In this document: positions 45,366-55,096 of the stretch, piece by piece
How positions within the stretch are numbered: position 1 is the first letter of the stretch
Layout: the number at the start of each line of letters is the position of its first letter
Source: Labilibaculum sp.
GTDB lineage: Bacteria > Bacteroidota > Bacteroidia > Bacteroidales > Marinifilaceae
Direction of reading: 5' to 3'
NCBI RefSeq assembly: GCF_963664555.1
Contig: NZ_OY761461.1
Span: 310,001 to 374,000 of the forward strand
DNA: 64,000 nucleotides
The notes under the pieces: generated by a model
The model's input: the letters and a program-made list of their open reading frames with translations, nothing else
The model's database searches: none
What the model was told of the DNA's origin: nothing
Program-made: the position numbers and the translations under genes

Positions 45366-47912
45366 TTAGGCAAGAATATCATCTTGAATAGATGTTATTA
45401 CTAGATTTGTGTTGGCAGTAACAGTTGCAACCAACTCTCTTATCTCTTCGTGGTTTAGCTCAGCATTTTCTTTTTTATGAAGAATGGTTTCCAACCGCGT
45501 TAAAATAGGAACCACAATTACAACCCTAAGCTGGTTAAATGAAGAAAGCATCTTATGAGCAATTTCACCAATTGCCGGATAATTTTTATCAATCAAAGCT
45601 TTATTCAATAAATCAACATTTTCGTTTGCCGAGACAATAAACTGCTCCAATATCTGATTAACTAATCCCTGATCATCGGAGGTAAATTGTTTGATTTGAG
45701 TTAAGTCGAAAAGATCATCCGACATTGTTTTGTCAGAACTTTTTAATTCAATTCTCTCTTCTTTCGCATTACTAAATAAATCTCGAAGCATTCCCATCAG
45801 AATAGCCTCATCGAACGGTTTCACAAGACACTCAGTCATTCCCGATTGTATATATTGTTTTAAATCCGAATCTCTTACATTTGCGGTTAAAGCAATTATT
45901 GGAATTTCAGATTTTTGAGTTTGTTCCAGCTTTCTAATATTTTTACACAGCTCAATTCCACCCATTTCCGGCATGTGAATGTCTGTAAGAATCAGATCGT
46001 AATCTTTTTGCCTGATTAAATCGAAGGCTTTAGATCCGTCGTCCACAAAATCTGCCTGCAGGCCCCAGCTGGAAAAAATAGTTTTTAATAGTAACAAACT
46101 GTATGGATCATCATCTGCAACCAAAAAAGATTTTTGCTTTAAAAAATCAGTACTTGGAACTTCCTTTGATTTTTTATACTCAGAGGCCACTTCTTTCGAT
46201 TCTAATAATGGTATTCGCAAAGTAAAACAGGATCCTTCACCCAGCTTACTTTCCACATACAAATCACCACCTAATAATCGTGATAATCTTCTGCTAATTG
46301 CCAAACCTAGTCCTGTTCCACCATACTTCCTTGCAGAAAACGAATCTGCCTGGCTGAAATCTTCAAAAATCGTTTCTAATTTATTCTTATCAATTCCAAT
46401 TCCTGTATCTATTACATTTACTTCGAACATAAAGTACTTCTCGATTTGAGTAACCGATGATTTGATTCTAACAGACCCCTTTGACGTAAATTTTATGGCA
46501 TTACTACCCAAATTCAATAGAATCTGTTTAATCCGAAATGGATCACTATCTAAATTAATTTGAGAATCACCTTCGTATTCCCAAGTAAAATTGATGTCTC
46601 TGTTTTCAGCATTAATTTTCAGAATATCGTATACGTCAAAAACCAGAGAATAAGGTTGAAACAGAATATTTTCAATATGTAGTTTTCCAGCTTCAATTTT
46701 CGACAAATCAAGAATTTCATTTACCAAGCCAAGCAAATGTGTCGATGAGTTTTTAAGAACGCGCACAAATCCTTCTTGATGCTCTTCTAATTTTGTTTTA
46801 TTTAGCTGATTTGTGAAACCAATAATGGCATTAAGAGGAGTTCTTATTTCATGGCTCATTATGGCTAAAAAATCTTCTTTCACTTTTGCCAACTTTTCTG
46901 CTTTTCCTTTGGCAACAATTAATTCTTTTCGATAAAAATTACTCCTGGTGATATCGGTAAGAATGAAAATGATAAACAGGATACCCAGAACGAATCCAAC
47001 AATAATGATCACAGAAATCACAAATATTGAATTACTGGCAATTTCTTTTGCACTATCCGATTCATGAGTTAATTGCTGCAATCTTTCCTTTTCCAACTGA
47101 CGCAATAAAATTTTAATCTTGTCCCACATTAAAGAATTTTCTTCAACCAACCGCAATTCTTCATTCGATACAATCTCTCTGTTCAATCGTTCTTTGGCCT
47201 GAGCTGTAAGCAGCATATTCTCCAAACTTCTTAATAAACTATCGGCTTGTGGCAAATAGCTCGTATCAACCTGCACTTGTGTTCGTTGAATTACAGTTTC
47301 AATGGAATCTATTTTAGTCTCATTCTTTTTCCCACTAAACAGTCTGGCGACAAATCCTTTCTTCTTCTTTTCCTTTACTTCAGCAGGACTAACGACTGTA
47401 TCCAAAAAAGTAGTGGTAGTTGTGGTAGTCTTAATTTTTGTTTTAGCCGCATCAGAAACTTCACTGAGCGCCTCCATAGCTTTTTGGGAGAGATTTTCTT
47501 TTTCTTTTGCTCTTTTTAATTCAACAAATTTCTCTAATTTATCGGCACGTTCCTCCAACAAATAGTTCATTGAATCAATTAATAAAAATGATTTACTGCT
47601 ATCATCACTAAAATATCTCAATGAATCCAAATCATTTTGAATTTCTATAATATTCTCGGCATAATTAGCCAGGTATCGTTCCTTTTTTGTTAATGAGTAA
47701 ATTCTTATTTTATTTTCCGCTTCCGATAAATTCGTTAAAATTCGGTTCATTCTGGCAATCTCAGCATCTGGTTTTGATAAGTATATAACAGAATCCAAGA
47801 GTTTATTATACGATTGGTAGGCTATGAGTACAGAAGCAAGAATAGCCAGGAACACAAATATGTACCCTAAAACAACTTTAACCTTTATATTATTTTTATT
47901 CTCAGTCACCAT
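45366..47912 (-). CDS. Hybrid sensor histidine kinase with receiver and Hpt domains
   Basis: 848 residues. Transmembrane helices at about 13-33 and 295-319 frame a 260-residue periplasmic sensor that is largely helical and contains an odd linker: seven consecutive Thr (162-168) followed by a very basic stretch EKKKKGFVARLF. After the second helix come HisKA with His354 (SHEIRTPLN), HATPase with DTGIGI and KYGGTGLGLAIS, a receiver with Asp644 (LILTDIHMPEMGG) and a C-terminal Hpt with His786 (EIAHKML). This gives a full internal phosphorelay that could hand phosphate to the convergent NtrC-type regulator. The signal is unknown. Confidence 0.92.
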   Translation of the reverse strand: MVTENKNNIKVKVVLGYIFVFLAILASVLIAYQSYNKLLDSVIYLSKPDAEIARMNRILTNLSEAENKIRIYSLTKKERYLANYAENIIEIQNDLDSLRYFSDDSSKSFLLIDSMNYLLEERADKLEKFVELKRAKEKENLSQKAMEALSEVSDAAKTKIKTTTTTTTFLDTVVSPAEVKEKKKKGFVARLFSGKKNETKIDSIETVIQRTQVQVDTSYLPQADSLLRSLENMLLTAQAKERLNREIVSNEELRLVEENSLMWDKIKILLRQLEKERLQQLTHESDSAKEIASNSIFVISVIIIVGFVLGILFIIFILTDITRSNFYRKELIVAKGKAEKLAKVKEDFLAIMSHEIRTPLNAIIGFTNQLNKTKLEEHQEGFVRVLKNSSTHLLGLVNEILDLSKIEAGKLHIENILFQPYSLVFDVYDILKINAENRDINFTWEYEGDSQINLDSDPFRIKQILLNLGSNAIKFTSKGSVRIKSSVTQIEKYFMFEVNVIDTGIGIDKNKLETIFEDFSQADSFSARKYGGTGLGLAISRRLSRLLGGDLYVESKLGEGSCFTLRIPLLESKEVASEYKKSKEVPSTDFLKQKSFLVADDDPYSLLLLKTIFSSWGLQADFVDDGSKAFDLIRQKDYDLILTDIHMPEMGGIELCKNIRKLEQTQKSEIPIIALTANVRDSDLKQYIQSGMTECLVKPFDEAILMGMLRDLFSNAKEERIELKSSDKTMSDDLFDLTQIKQFTSDDQGLVNQILEQFIVSANENVDLLNKALIDKNYPAIGEIAHKMLSSFNQLRVVIVVPILTRLETILHKKENAELNHEEIRELVATVTANTNLVITSIQDDILA

Positions 47913-48252
47913 TTAAATTGTTCTACTTATTTTAACGTGCATTTTAAAATTGGTAAGCTAAAGTTAGTAAGAATTTTTTTAGTCAATTATAAAATTAATT
48001 GCGCCTTTTCTATTAGAATTCCGGATGTATTTGGGGATTTTATACCCAAAAAATGGGGAAATTTTCCACACAATCAATTTATAAATTTTAAAATGTGCAT
48101 TCGTTTCAAAGAGGCAATAAACATCTTTATGTCTGATTATCTTTAAATTAGCATTATAAATTATATTATATGTATTGAAACAAAATCTTGGCATGATATT
48201 CACATATATAGTACAAACAAAATAATGAAACCTAATCTCTAAAAACTAATTT
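47913..48252. other. Divergent intergenic region between the kinase and the coiled-coil lipoprotein
   Basis: 340 very AT-rich bases without a credible gene. A five-codon frame (ATG 48225 to TAA 48242, peptide MKPNL) sits ten bases ahead of the lipoprotein ATG. No canonical TAnnTTTG box was found for either gene. Confidence 0.4.
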
Positions 48253-49116
48253 ATGAAACGTATTCTTATAGCATTGCTAATTGTTCCTATGTTTATCTCA
48301 TGTAATCAAAAAGAGTTAAAACAACTAAGAGAGCAAAACCAGCAACTAACTGTAATGGCTCAGGAAAAAGATTCTTCAATTAATGAATTCATTGGATCGT
48401 TAAATGCAATTGAAGAAAACCTTGAAATTATTAAGCAAAAGGAAAATATTATTGCAGTTAACTCTGAGAATCCTAATCAATCTCAAAAACAAAAAATTGC
48501 AAGCGATTTAACTTCAATCAATAATTTGTTAGAACAAAATAAATTGAAAATTGAAGAATTAGACAAAAAATTAAATAATAGCTGGTATCAAAACTCGAAA
48601 CTACGCAAATTAACTGATCGTTTAAAAACAGAATTAGAAGCCAAAGAAGGTGAAGTAATTATTTTGAATGATAAGGTAGCAAAATTGAACATTGAAGTTG
48701 ACAACTTGAATGGACAAGTAAGCGAGTTGAATGGAACTGTGTTGGCTTTGAATACTGAAAATGAAATCAAAGCTAAAGTAATTGAAAACACAACAAATGA
48801 ACTAAATACTGCTTTTTATGTATTTGGAACCAGCAAAGAACTGCAAGAGAAAAATGTAATTACCAAAGACGGTGGATTTATCGGAATTGGAAAAACTGCA
48901 GTTCTTAACAAGGATTTTAACACAAGTGAATTTGAAAAAATTGATATCACCAAAGTTACTACGATTCCTGTAATTGGGAAGAAGATTAGTTTTGTAACAA
49001 ATCATCCAAGCAGCTCTTATAAGGTTGAGGGAGTTGAAACAGTTGAAGGTATTACAATTCTAGATCCAGTTGAATTCTGGAAATCTTCAAAGTATTTGGT
49101 AATAGCGGTACGATAA
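48253..49116 (+). CDS. Coiled-coil lipoprotein of unknown function
   Basis: The lipobox FISC gives lipidated Cys17. About 20-190 is a heptad-rich coiled coil (LKQLREQNQQLTVMAQEKD; LNNSWYQNSKLRKLTDRLK; LNGQVSELNGTVLALNTEN), and the final about 100 residues form a small beta-rich domain (AFYVFGTSKELQEKNVITKD; GGFIGIGKTAVLNKDFN; DPVEFWKSSKYLVI). The whole architecture resembles proteins widespread in Bacteroidota but functionally unassigned; the size suggests a periplasmic rod anchored in a membrane. 287 residues, monocistronic. Confidence 0.7.
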   Translation: MKRILIALLIVPMFISCNQKELKQLREQNQQLTVMAQEKDSSINEFIGSLNAIEENLEIIKQKENIIAVNSENPNQSQKQKIASDLTSINNLLEQNKLKIEELDKKLNNSWYQNSKLRKLTDRLKTELEAKEGEVIILNDKVAKLNIEVDNLNGQVSELNGTVLALNTENEIKAKVIENTTNELNTAFYVFGTSKELQEKNVITKDGGFIGIGKTAVLNKDFNTSEFEKIDITKVTTIPVIGKKISFVTNHPSSSYKVEGVETVEGITILDPVEFWKSSKYLVIAVR

Positions 49117-49146
49117 TCAATACATGGTTGAGTTTTAAGGTTGTCC

Positions 49147-49178
49147 AAGAAAGGCTGTCAGGAGTGGCGGCCTTTCTT
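49147..49178 (+). terminator. Possible terminator of the coiled-coil lipoprotein gene
   Basis: AAGAAAGGC (49147-49155) pairs with GCCTTTCTT (49170-49178). The T tract is short. Confidence 0.5.
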
Positions 49179-49283
49179 ATGCATTCTAATTTGTAAGTAA
49201 TATTCAAATGATAAAACTGTTTTGATTATTAATGAGTTTTTGTATTTTAGTGTCTTAATTTGATTTAAATAAAAATAAAGCTC

Positions 49284-49670
49284 ATGAAAGATGCATATCA
49301 AATCAATAAGGTTTATTCTATAATCCTGATATTAGCCGGATTAATTGGAATAACAGCAAGATACTTTGAGGTAGGAGATTGGCAGTTAACAGCCTTGATT
49401 CCTACTTTTTTTGGCCTTGTACTATACTTTTGTACCGCAGGTATTCAGAATGAGAATGCCGCAATAGGACACGTGGCAGCACTTGTTACAAGTTTATTAG
49501 TTGTCATGTCTGTTTTGATGCTGTCGAAAGGTCTTTTGGGAGATGCAGGATGGGGTAGAAAACAATGGATATTTTTTGCGATTATTGCCGGAGGATTATG
49601 GAGTTTGCGTAGTCAGATTCTATACTTTAAAGCACAGCGAAAAAGAAAAGCCTCTCAGAATAAGTCATAA
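49284..49670 (+). CDS. Small four-helix membrane protein of unknown function
   Basis: 128 residues with four hydrophobic segments (YSIILILAGLIGITARYF; LTALIPTFFGLVLYFCTAG; HVAALVTSLLVVMSVLML; WIFFAIIAGGLWSLRSQI) and a basic C-terminal tail (KAQRKRKASQNKS). It belongs to a type of small inner-membrane protein common in Bacteroidota; no function is known to me. It has its own strong terminator. Confidence 0.65.
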   Translation: MKDAYQINKVYSIILILAGLIGITARYFEVGDWQLTALIPTFFGLVLYFCTAGIQNENAAIGHVAALVTSLLVVMSVLMLSKGLLGDAGWGRKQWIFFAIIAGGLWSLRSQILYFKAQRKRKASQNKS

Positions 49671-49697
49671 AAAAAGCCCTAAAGGGCTTTTTTTTAT
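49669..49697 (+). terminator. Terminator of the four-helix membrane protein gene
   Basis: AAAAAGCCC pairs with GGGCTTTTT around TAAA (49671-49692), flanked by A and T runs. Confidence 0.85.
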
Positions 49698-49880
49698 TTG
49701 TAATAAGACATTGCTTCTTAAAAGCAAATTATTTTTTATAAAATAAGGTGTTGCTTTCTCTGATGTTTTATTATTTGATGACCATTGTCGGTTAATGGAA
49801 ATATAAGCACAAGATCATCAACAGCTAAATTATGCCTGACATAGCTTGACAGATTGATAAATTAACTTTGATGACTTCAT

Positions 49881-49911
49881 AAAAAACGCAGTTCCATTAC
49901 AGAACTGCGTT
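49881..49911 (-). terminator. Terminator of pgk
   Basis: AACGCAGTTC (49885-49894) pairs perfectly with GAACTGCGTT (49902-49911). On the minus strand T6 follows. The flank 49698-49880 contains nothing recognised. Confidence 0.85.
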
Positions 49912-49947
49912 ACATATTTCCCTAAGGAAAGGTATATCTTAATAATA

Positions 49948-51135
49948 TTATCCTCTGATAGCTGTTACTCCAGGAAGTTCTTTTCCTTCGATGTATTCTA
50001 ATAAAGCACCACCACCGGTTGAAACATAACTTACTTTGTCAGCAAGACCGTATTTGTTGATTGCAGCAACAGAATCACCACCGCCAATTAACGAGAAAGC
50101 TCCTTTTTCGGTAGCAGTTACAATAGCATCAGCAATTGCTTTGGTTCCTTTGGCGAAAGTATCCATTTCGAATACTCCAACAGGACCATTCCAAAGAATA
50201 GTTTTTGATTCTTCAATTACTTTTGAGAAGCTGGCGATAGTTGCATCAGCAACATCCAGTCCCATCCATCCTTCAGGAATTGCATTTACATCACACACTT
50301 TAGTGTTGGCGTCGTTAGAGAAGGCATCAGCAATTAAAGCATCGGAAGCAAGGTGAAGTTTCACGTTGTTCTCTTTTGCTTTCTGAAGAATTTCTCGGGC
50401 CATTTCTAATTTATCATCTTCAACCAATGAGTCTCCAATAGTTCCACCTATTGCTTTCACAAAAGTGTAAGTCATTCCACCACCAATAATCAAATGATCA
50501 ACTTTTGACATTAATGTTTGGATGATTTCAATTTTTGAAGAAACTTTAGCTCCTCCCATAATGGCAGTTAACGGATGCTTGGTATCTTTCAATACCTTAT
50601 CAACGCTTGATAATTCGCCTTCCATTACATATCCGAAAAGTTTGGCTTCCGGGAAAAATTTAGCGATAACAGCAGTAGAAGCATGTGCACGGTGAGCCGT
50701 TCCAAATGCGTCGTTGATCCAAAGGTCAGCTAAATCAGCTAATTTTTTAGCAAATTCTTCATCACCTTTTTCTTCTTCTTTGTAATAACGAAGATTCTCC
50801 AATAAAAGAACTTCACCAGGCTTTAAATTAGTAGCCATAGTTTTTGCACTTTCACCAATACAATCATCAGCAAATTTTACTTCAACACCAATCGATTTTG
50901 TAAGGTGAGCAACAATGTGCTTCAATGAAAATTTCTCATCTACACCTTTTGGACGACCAAGATGTGACATCAGGATAGCAGAACCATTACCATCTAATAC
51001 TTTTTTGATAGTAGGCAGAGCAGCACGAATTCGTGTGTCGTCAGTAATTTCGAATTGCTCGTTCAAAGGCACATTGAAATCTACTCGGATAATAGCCTTT
51101 TTACCTGAAAAATTGTAAGTGTCAATACTTTGCAT
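49948..51135 (-). CDS. pgk: Phosphoglycerate kinase
   Basis: Glycolytic enzyme transferring phosphate from 1,3-bisphosphoglycerate to ADP. Conserved blocks in order: RVDFNVPLN near 17-25, [75 protein letters not shown] and the nucleotide-binding [16 protein letters not shown]. 395 residues. A very good promoter lies 35-65 bases upstream and a terminator follows the stop. Confidence 0.98.
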   Translation of the reverse strand: MQSIDTYNFSGKKAIIRVDFNVPLNEQFEITDDTRIRAALPTIKKVLDGNGSAILMSHLGRPKGVDEKFSLKHIVAHLTKSIGVEVKFADDCIGESAKTMATNLKPGEVLLLENLRYYKEEEKGDEEFAKKLADLADLWINDAFGTAHRAHASTAVIAKFFPEAKLFGYVMEGELSSVDKVLKDTKHPLTAIMGGAKVSSKIEIIQTLMSKVDHLIIGGGMTYTFVKAIGGTIGDSLVEDDKLEMAREILQKAKENNVKLHLASDALIADAFSNDANTKVCDVNAIPEGWMGLDVADATIASFSKVIEESKTILWNGPVGVFEMDTFAKGTKAIADAIVTATEKGAFSLIGGGDSVAAINKYGLADKVSYVSTGGGALLEYIEGKELPGVTAIRG

Positions 51136-51169
51136 GATATAATTGTCTTTAGTTTTTTTTTCGTGTATC

Positions 51170-51201
51170 CAAAGGTAGCTTTTTCTGCAAATGAGTGCAA
51201 A
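51170..51201 (-). promoter_or_regulatory. Promoter of pgk
   Basis: On the minus strand: TTTG at 51201-51198, a 20-base spacer and an exact TACCTTTG at 51177-51170. Confidence 0.75.
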
Positions 51202-51497
51202 AAAGATAGGGGAAACTATTGTATCTGTAATTAATGCAGTGGGTTAGGTGTTATGAGGCATTAGTTTTGAAACGATTGCATAAAAAAATAAATTTGAATA
51301 ATAGGAGCTAAAACGTCAGATTTGGAGACTTCTTAATTGCTAGATGATTACTTTTAGCAAAGCACTCTGATATTTTTTTAACTTTGGGTAGCCTAATGAG
51401 TTTTTGCAGCTAATTTTGCATTTTAGTGATCGCTCGGAAATCAATGTTAAGTGATTGATGACATTAGGATGCCTGTAACAGAATCGAAATTAATTTC
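51202..51497 (+). promoter_or_regulatory. Intergenic region with two -7 boxes before holB
   Basis: No gene is seen here. Two exact TAnnTTTG boxes face holB: TAACTTTG at 51379-51386 and TAATTTTG at 51411-51418, the second with TTTG 24 bases ahead of it. Neither -33 element is ideal. Confidence 0.45.
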
Positions 51498-52622
51498 ATG
51501 CAATTCAAAGATATAATTGGACTTGAATCGGTAAAGAGTCAGTTCATACAAACAGTAAAAGAGAATAGAATTAGTCACGCTCAACTATTGGTTGGACCGG
51601 CCGGAGTTGGAAAATTACCTTTGGCGATTGCCTTTGCACAATATGTTTCCTGTTTGGATCAAAAGGAGAATGATTCATGTGGAGTTTGTTCGTCGTGCAA
51701 AAAATATCAAAAATTAATTCATCCCGATTTACATTTTGTGTTCCCGGTAGTAACCGGTAAAGGTTTTACAAATCCGGTGAGCGATAATTTTATTGGCAGC
51801 TGGAGATCTCAAATTGAAAGTGATCCGTATTTTGATTTGGGCGAATGGTACCAAACTCTGGGTGTTGACAATTCTCAGGGCTTAATATATTCTTCGGAGA
51901 GTAATGAAATTATCCGCAAGTTAAATCTGAAGACTTACGAGTCTGATTACAAAATAATGGTGATTTGGCTGCCGGAAAAGATGCATCGGTCCTGTGCCAA
52001 CAAGTTGCTTAAAATGATTGAGGAGCCACCAAAGAAAACACTGTTTTTAATGGTCTCGGAAGAGCCGGAAAAAATTCTTCAGACAATACTTTCCAGAACA
52101 CAGATTGTAAAAGTTCCAAAAATTGAATCCAGAGATTTATCGCAGGCGCTTACATCCGAATTTAATTTATCGGGAACCGAGTTAAGCAATGTGGTTCGTT
52201 TGGCTGGCGGCAGCTATCGTAAAGCCCGGATATTGATTCAGAATTCAGATGAAAACGCTTTTAATTTCGAGAATTTTGTTACTATTATGCGATTGAGCTA
52301 TGCGCGTAAGGTGTTGGAAATAATGGATTGGTCGGAGCAAATTGCCGGGATTGGACGGGAACGTCAAAAGAGTTTTTTAAACTATTGTGTTCGTATGGTG
52401 CGCGAGAATTTCATTTTAAATTTAAAAAAGCCTGAAATGGTGTTTCTGAATGGCGAGGAAATGAATTTTTCCAAGCGATTTTCGCCTTTCATCAATGAGG
52501 AAAACGTATGGATTCTTGCTGATGAGCTTTCAAAAGCTCATTCGGATATCGGTAGAAATGCCAATGCTAAAATTGTTTTTCTCGATCTAAGCTTGAAACT
52601 GGTTAAATTATTAAGGCCATAA
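51498..52622 (+). CDS. holB: DNA polymerase III clamp-loader subunit delta'
   Basis: AAA+ family clamp-loader subunit. The P-loop is degenerate as expected for delta' (GPAGVGKL, 33-40, lacking the Thr/Ser after Lys). A zinc module uses Cys52, Cys61, Cys64 and Cys67 (DSCGVCSSC). IMVIWLPEKMHRSCANKLLKMIEEPP matches the box V/VI region and SEEPEKILQTILSRTQ carries the SRC-like arginine motif (here SRT). 374 residues. It is followed 94 bases later by ricT. Confidence 0.88.
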   Translation: MQFKDIIGLESVKSQFIQTVKENRISHAQLLVGPAGVGKLPLAIAFAQYVSCLDQKENDSCGVCSSCKKYQKLIHPDLHFVFPVVTGKGFTNPVSDNFIGSWRSQIESDPYFDLGEWYQTLGVDNSQGLIYSSESNEIIRKLNLKTYESDYKIMVIWLPEKMHRSCANKLLKMIEEPPKKTLFLMVSEEPEKILQTILSRTQIVKVPKIESRDLSQALTSEFNLSGTELSNVVRLAGGSYRKARILIQNSDENAFNFENFVTIMRLSYARKVLEIMDWSEQIAGIGRERQKSFLNYCVRMVRENFILNLKKPEMVFLNGEEMNFSKRFSPFINEENVWILADELSKAHSDIGRNANAKIVFLDLSLKLVKLLRP

Positions 52623-52676
52623 GAGGCTATTAATTCGGCGAATTAGTATCTTTAAAAGTTTATAAATTAAAATCAT

Positions 52677-52684
52677 TATTTTTG
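52677..52684 (+). promoter_or_regulatory. -7 element of the ricT-gldH-trmB operon
   Basis: An exact TATTTTTG, 32 bases before the ricT ATG. The -33 element is weak (TTTA 22 bases upstream). Confidence 0.5.
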
Positions 52685-52716
52685 CGGTCGGTTACCGACT
52701 AATAATCAATATACAT

Positions 52717-53862
52717 ATGACAGAAAATAAGGAACCAAAAGGGAAGTGCGGAGGTTGTGCTTCCAATAAAAAGGATGATAGACTTCTGTATGGAAAACTA
52801 GATGTTTATGATTGGTTGAGTGATGTTCCTGAGAGTGTGTTATGTCCGGATATCGTTGAAGTAAAATTTAAAAATACCCGAAAGGGATTCTTCTCAAATT
52901 CGAATCAATTAAGACTGCAAAGAGGCGATGTTGTTGCTTTAGAGGCATCACCCGGACACGATATAGGAATTGTTACGCTAACAGGAGATTTGGTTGTAGA
53001 GCAAATGCGAAAGCAGAAACTGAATCCGAAAACATACGAGGCAAAAAAAATATACCGAAAGGCTAAGCCGGTGGATATTGAAAAATGGCATGAGGCCATT
53101 GCGCTGGAACACAAAACAATGATTAAGGCCCGTCAGCTGTCTGCAGAGCTAAAACTCAATATGAAGATTGGTGATGTAGAATATCAGGGCGATAAAACCA
53201 AAGCAATTTTTTACTACATCGCCGACGATCGGGTTGATTTTCGTCAATTGATTAAAGTGCTTGCCGAGCAGTTTAAAATTCGGATTGAAATGCGTCAGAT
53301 TGGAGCAAGGCAAGAGGCTGGAAGAATTGGCGGTATTGGTCCTTGCGGAAGAGAACTTTGCTGTTCTACCTGGATTACTAATTTTGTGTCGGTAACTACA
53401 AATGCAGCTCGTTATCAGGAGATTTCATTAAATCCGCAGAAATTAGCCGGTCAATGTGGTAAGCTTAAATGTTGTTTGAATTTTGAATTGGATTGTTACA
53501 TCGATGCTCAAAAAGATTTTCCGAATACAAATATTCCGTTGGAAACAAAAGATGGTACAGCTTACCATCAGAAAACAGATATTTTTAAGAGGCTGATGTG
53601 GTATTCGTATGATAAATACAATACCATGAATATGGTTCAGCTATCGGTTGATACCGTTAAAGACATTATCAAACAGAATAAAAAGGGCATTAAGGTTAAT
53701 AAATTGGTAACAGAGTTTGTTGCAGAGCCTAAGAAAACTTTAGAATACGAAAATGTAGTTGGTCAGGATAGTTTGAACCGTTTCGATTCGGTGGAAAAAC
53801 CGGCAGCGAAAAAAGCGAAGCGTAAATTCCGACGTAAACCACGAAAAAATAATCCGTCCTAA
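52717..53862 (+). CDS. ricT: RicT/PSP1 family regulatory iron-sulfur protein
   Basis: PSP1-domain protein related to Bacillus YaaT (RicT), which acts in RNA-processing complexes and binds an iron-sulfur cluster with partners. Conserved Cys-rich core: IGPCGRELCCSTWITNF and GQCGKLKCCLNFELDCY. The N-terminal part has GKCGGCASNKK and the PSP1 fold strands (VEVKFKNTRKGFF; GDVVALEASPGHDIGIV). 381 residues; the C-terminal tail is Lys/Arg-rich (KKAKRKFRRKPRKN). It is followed two bases later by gldH, an arrangement I know from Bacteroidota. Confidence 0.88.
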   Translation: MTENKEPKGKCGGCASNKKDDRLLYGKLDVYDWLSDVPESVLCPDIVEVKFKNTRKGFFSNSNQLRLQRGDVVALEASPGHDIGIVTLTGDLVVEQMRKQKLNPKTYEAKKIYRKAKPVDIEKWHEAIALEHKTMIKARQLSAELKLNMKIGDVEYQGDKTKAIFYYIADDRVDFRQLIKVLAEQFKIRIEMRQIGARQEAGRIGGIGPCGRELCCSTWITNFVSVTTNAARYQEISLNPQKLAGQCGKLKCCLNFELDCYIDAQKDFPNTNIPLETKDGTAYHQKTDIFKRLMWYSYDKYNTMNMVQLSVDTVKDIIKQNKKGIKVNKLVTEFVAEPKKTLEYENVVGQDSLNRFDSVEKPAAKKAKRKFRRKPRKNNPS

Positions 53863-53864
53863 TC

Positions 53865-54335
53865 ATGAAGATGTTGAGGGTTCTTTGCACATTATTATTG
53901 GGAGTTCTTGTACTTTCCTGTGATTCAAACAGAGTGTACGAACAGTATGAGAATATTCCTGATTTTGAATGGGATCAGGAAAATATTCTTCGTTTTGAAG
54001 TGGAAATAACAGATACGATTCATGCAAATGATATCTTCATTAATCTGCGCAATTCCGGAGATTATGCCTATAGTAATTTGTGGGTGTTTGTAAGAGTAAC
54101 ATCTCCTGATAATGAGCTTAATGAGGAGAAAGTTGAAATTGAATTAGCCGATGAAACCGGTGATTGGTATGGAAGCGGATTTGGTGATATTTTTGATTTA
54201 CAGGTTCCTTTTAAACAAAAAGTAGTTTTTCCAAGATCAGGAAAATATGTGTTTGAAATTGTTCAGGGAATGTACGATCAGAAATTGAAGGGAATAGTGA
54301 ATGTTGGAATTCGTATTGAGAAGGAAAATAGATAA
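53865..54335 (+). CDS. gldH: Gliding motility lipoprotein GldH
   Basis: 156-residue lipoprotein with a lipobox ending LVLSC (Cys19). The family start YEQYENIPDFEWDQENILRF and the beta-rich body (SNLWVFVRVTSPDNELNEEK; GDWYGSGFGDIFDLQVPF; KYVFEIVQGMYDQKLKGI) match GldH, needed for gliding in Flavobacterium and often kept in non-gliding Bacteroidota. The start is two bases after ricT. Its precise role in type IX secretion is unsettled. Confidence 0.92.
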   Translation: MKMLRVLCTLLLGVLVLSCDSNRVYEQYENIPDFEWDQENILRFEVEITDTIHANDIFINLRNSGDYAYSNLWVFVRVTSPDNELNEEKVEIELADETGDWYGSGFGDIFDLQVPFKQKVVFPRSGKYVFEIVQGMYDQKLKGIVNVGIRIEKENR

Positions 54336-54352
54336 TATAAGAGGTTTTAAAA

Positions 54353-55093
54353 GTGGGAAAAAATAAATTACAGCGTTTTGCTGAAATGAAGTCTTTTGAT
54401 AATGTTTTTCAACCAACCCACAACGAAGTTTGGGAAACGAACTATCAGTTTAAGGGAAAGTGGAACAAGGATGTGTTTAAGAATGATAATCCTATAGTTC
54501 TTGAAGTTGGTTGTGGAAAGGGTGAGTATACAGTTGGTTTGGCAAAACAATTTCCGGATAAAAATTTTATTGGAATAGATATAAAGGGAGCCCGTATCTA
54601 TTGCGGTGCAAAAGAAGCACTCGATAATGGTTTAAGTAATGTTGCTTTCATCAGAACCTATGCGGAGTTGCTTCAATCTATTTTTGAAGCAGGAGAAATT
54701 GCCGAAATTTGGATTACTTTTCCTGATCCTCAAATGAAAAAAGTTGGCAAGAGATTGACAGGAACCCGGTTTTTAAAGTTGTATAGTAATCTTCTTTCTA
54801 AAGAGGGAATTGTTCATTTAAAAACGGATAGTAACTTTTTGTATGAATACACTAAATATGTTATCGAGGAGAACAATCTAAAAGTTCTTGTTGATACCAA
54901 CGATTTGTATCATTCCGGCAAAGCTGATGAAATTCTCTCCATTAGAACATTCTACGAGCAGCAATTTTTGAATCGGGGAATTTCCATTAAGTATCATAAA
55001 TTTATGCTTGAGGGTAAAACCGGGTTTATTGAACCTGATGTAGAAATTGAATTGGATTGGTACCGAAGCTTTGGCAGGGAGAAAAAAGAATAG
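54353..55093 (+). CDS. trmB: tRNA (guanine(46)-N7)-methyltransferase
   Basis: SAM-dependent enzyme making m7G46 in tRNA variable loops. SAM motif I is VLEVGCGKGEYTV, motif II FIGIDIKGAR, and the TrmB-specific ITFPDPQMKK together with HLKTDSNFLYEY supply catalytic and tRNA-binding residues. 246 residues. The start is GTG 54353 (MGKNKLQRF), 17 bases after gldH. Confidence 0.95.
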   Translation: MGKNKLQRFAEMKSFDNVFQPTHNEVWETNYQFKGKWNKDVFKNDNPIVLEVGCGKGEYTVGLAKQFPDKNFIGIDIKGARIYCGAKEALDNGLSNVAFIRTYAELLQSIFEAGEIAEIWITFPDPQMKKVGKRLTGTRFLKLYSNLLSKEGIVHLKTDSNFLYEYTKYVIEENNLKVLVDTNDLYHSGKADEILSIRTFYEQQFLNRGISIKYHKFMLEGKTGFIEPDVEIELDWYRSFGREKKE

Positions 55094-55096
55094 CTA

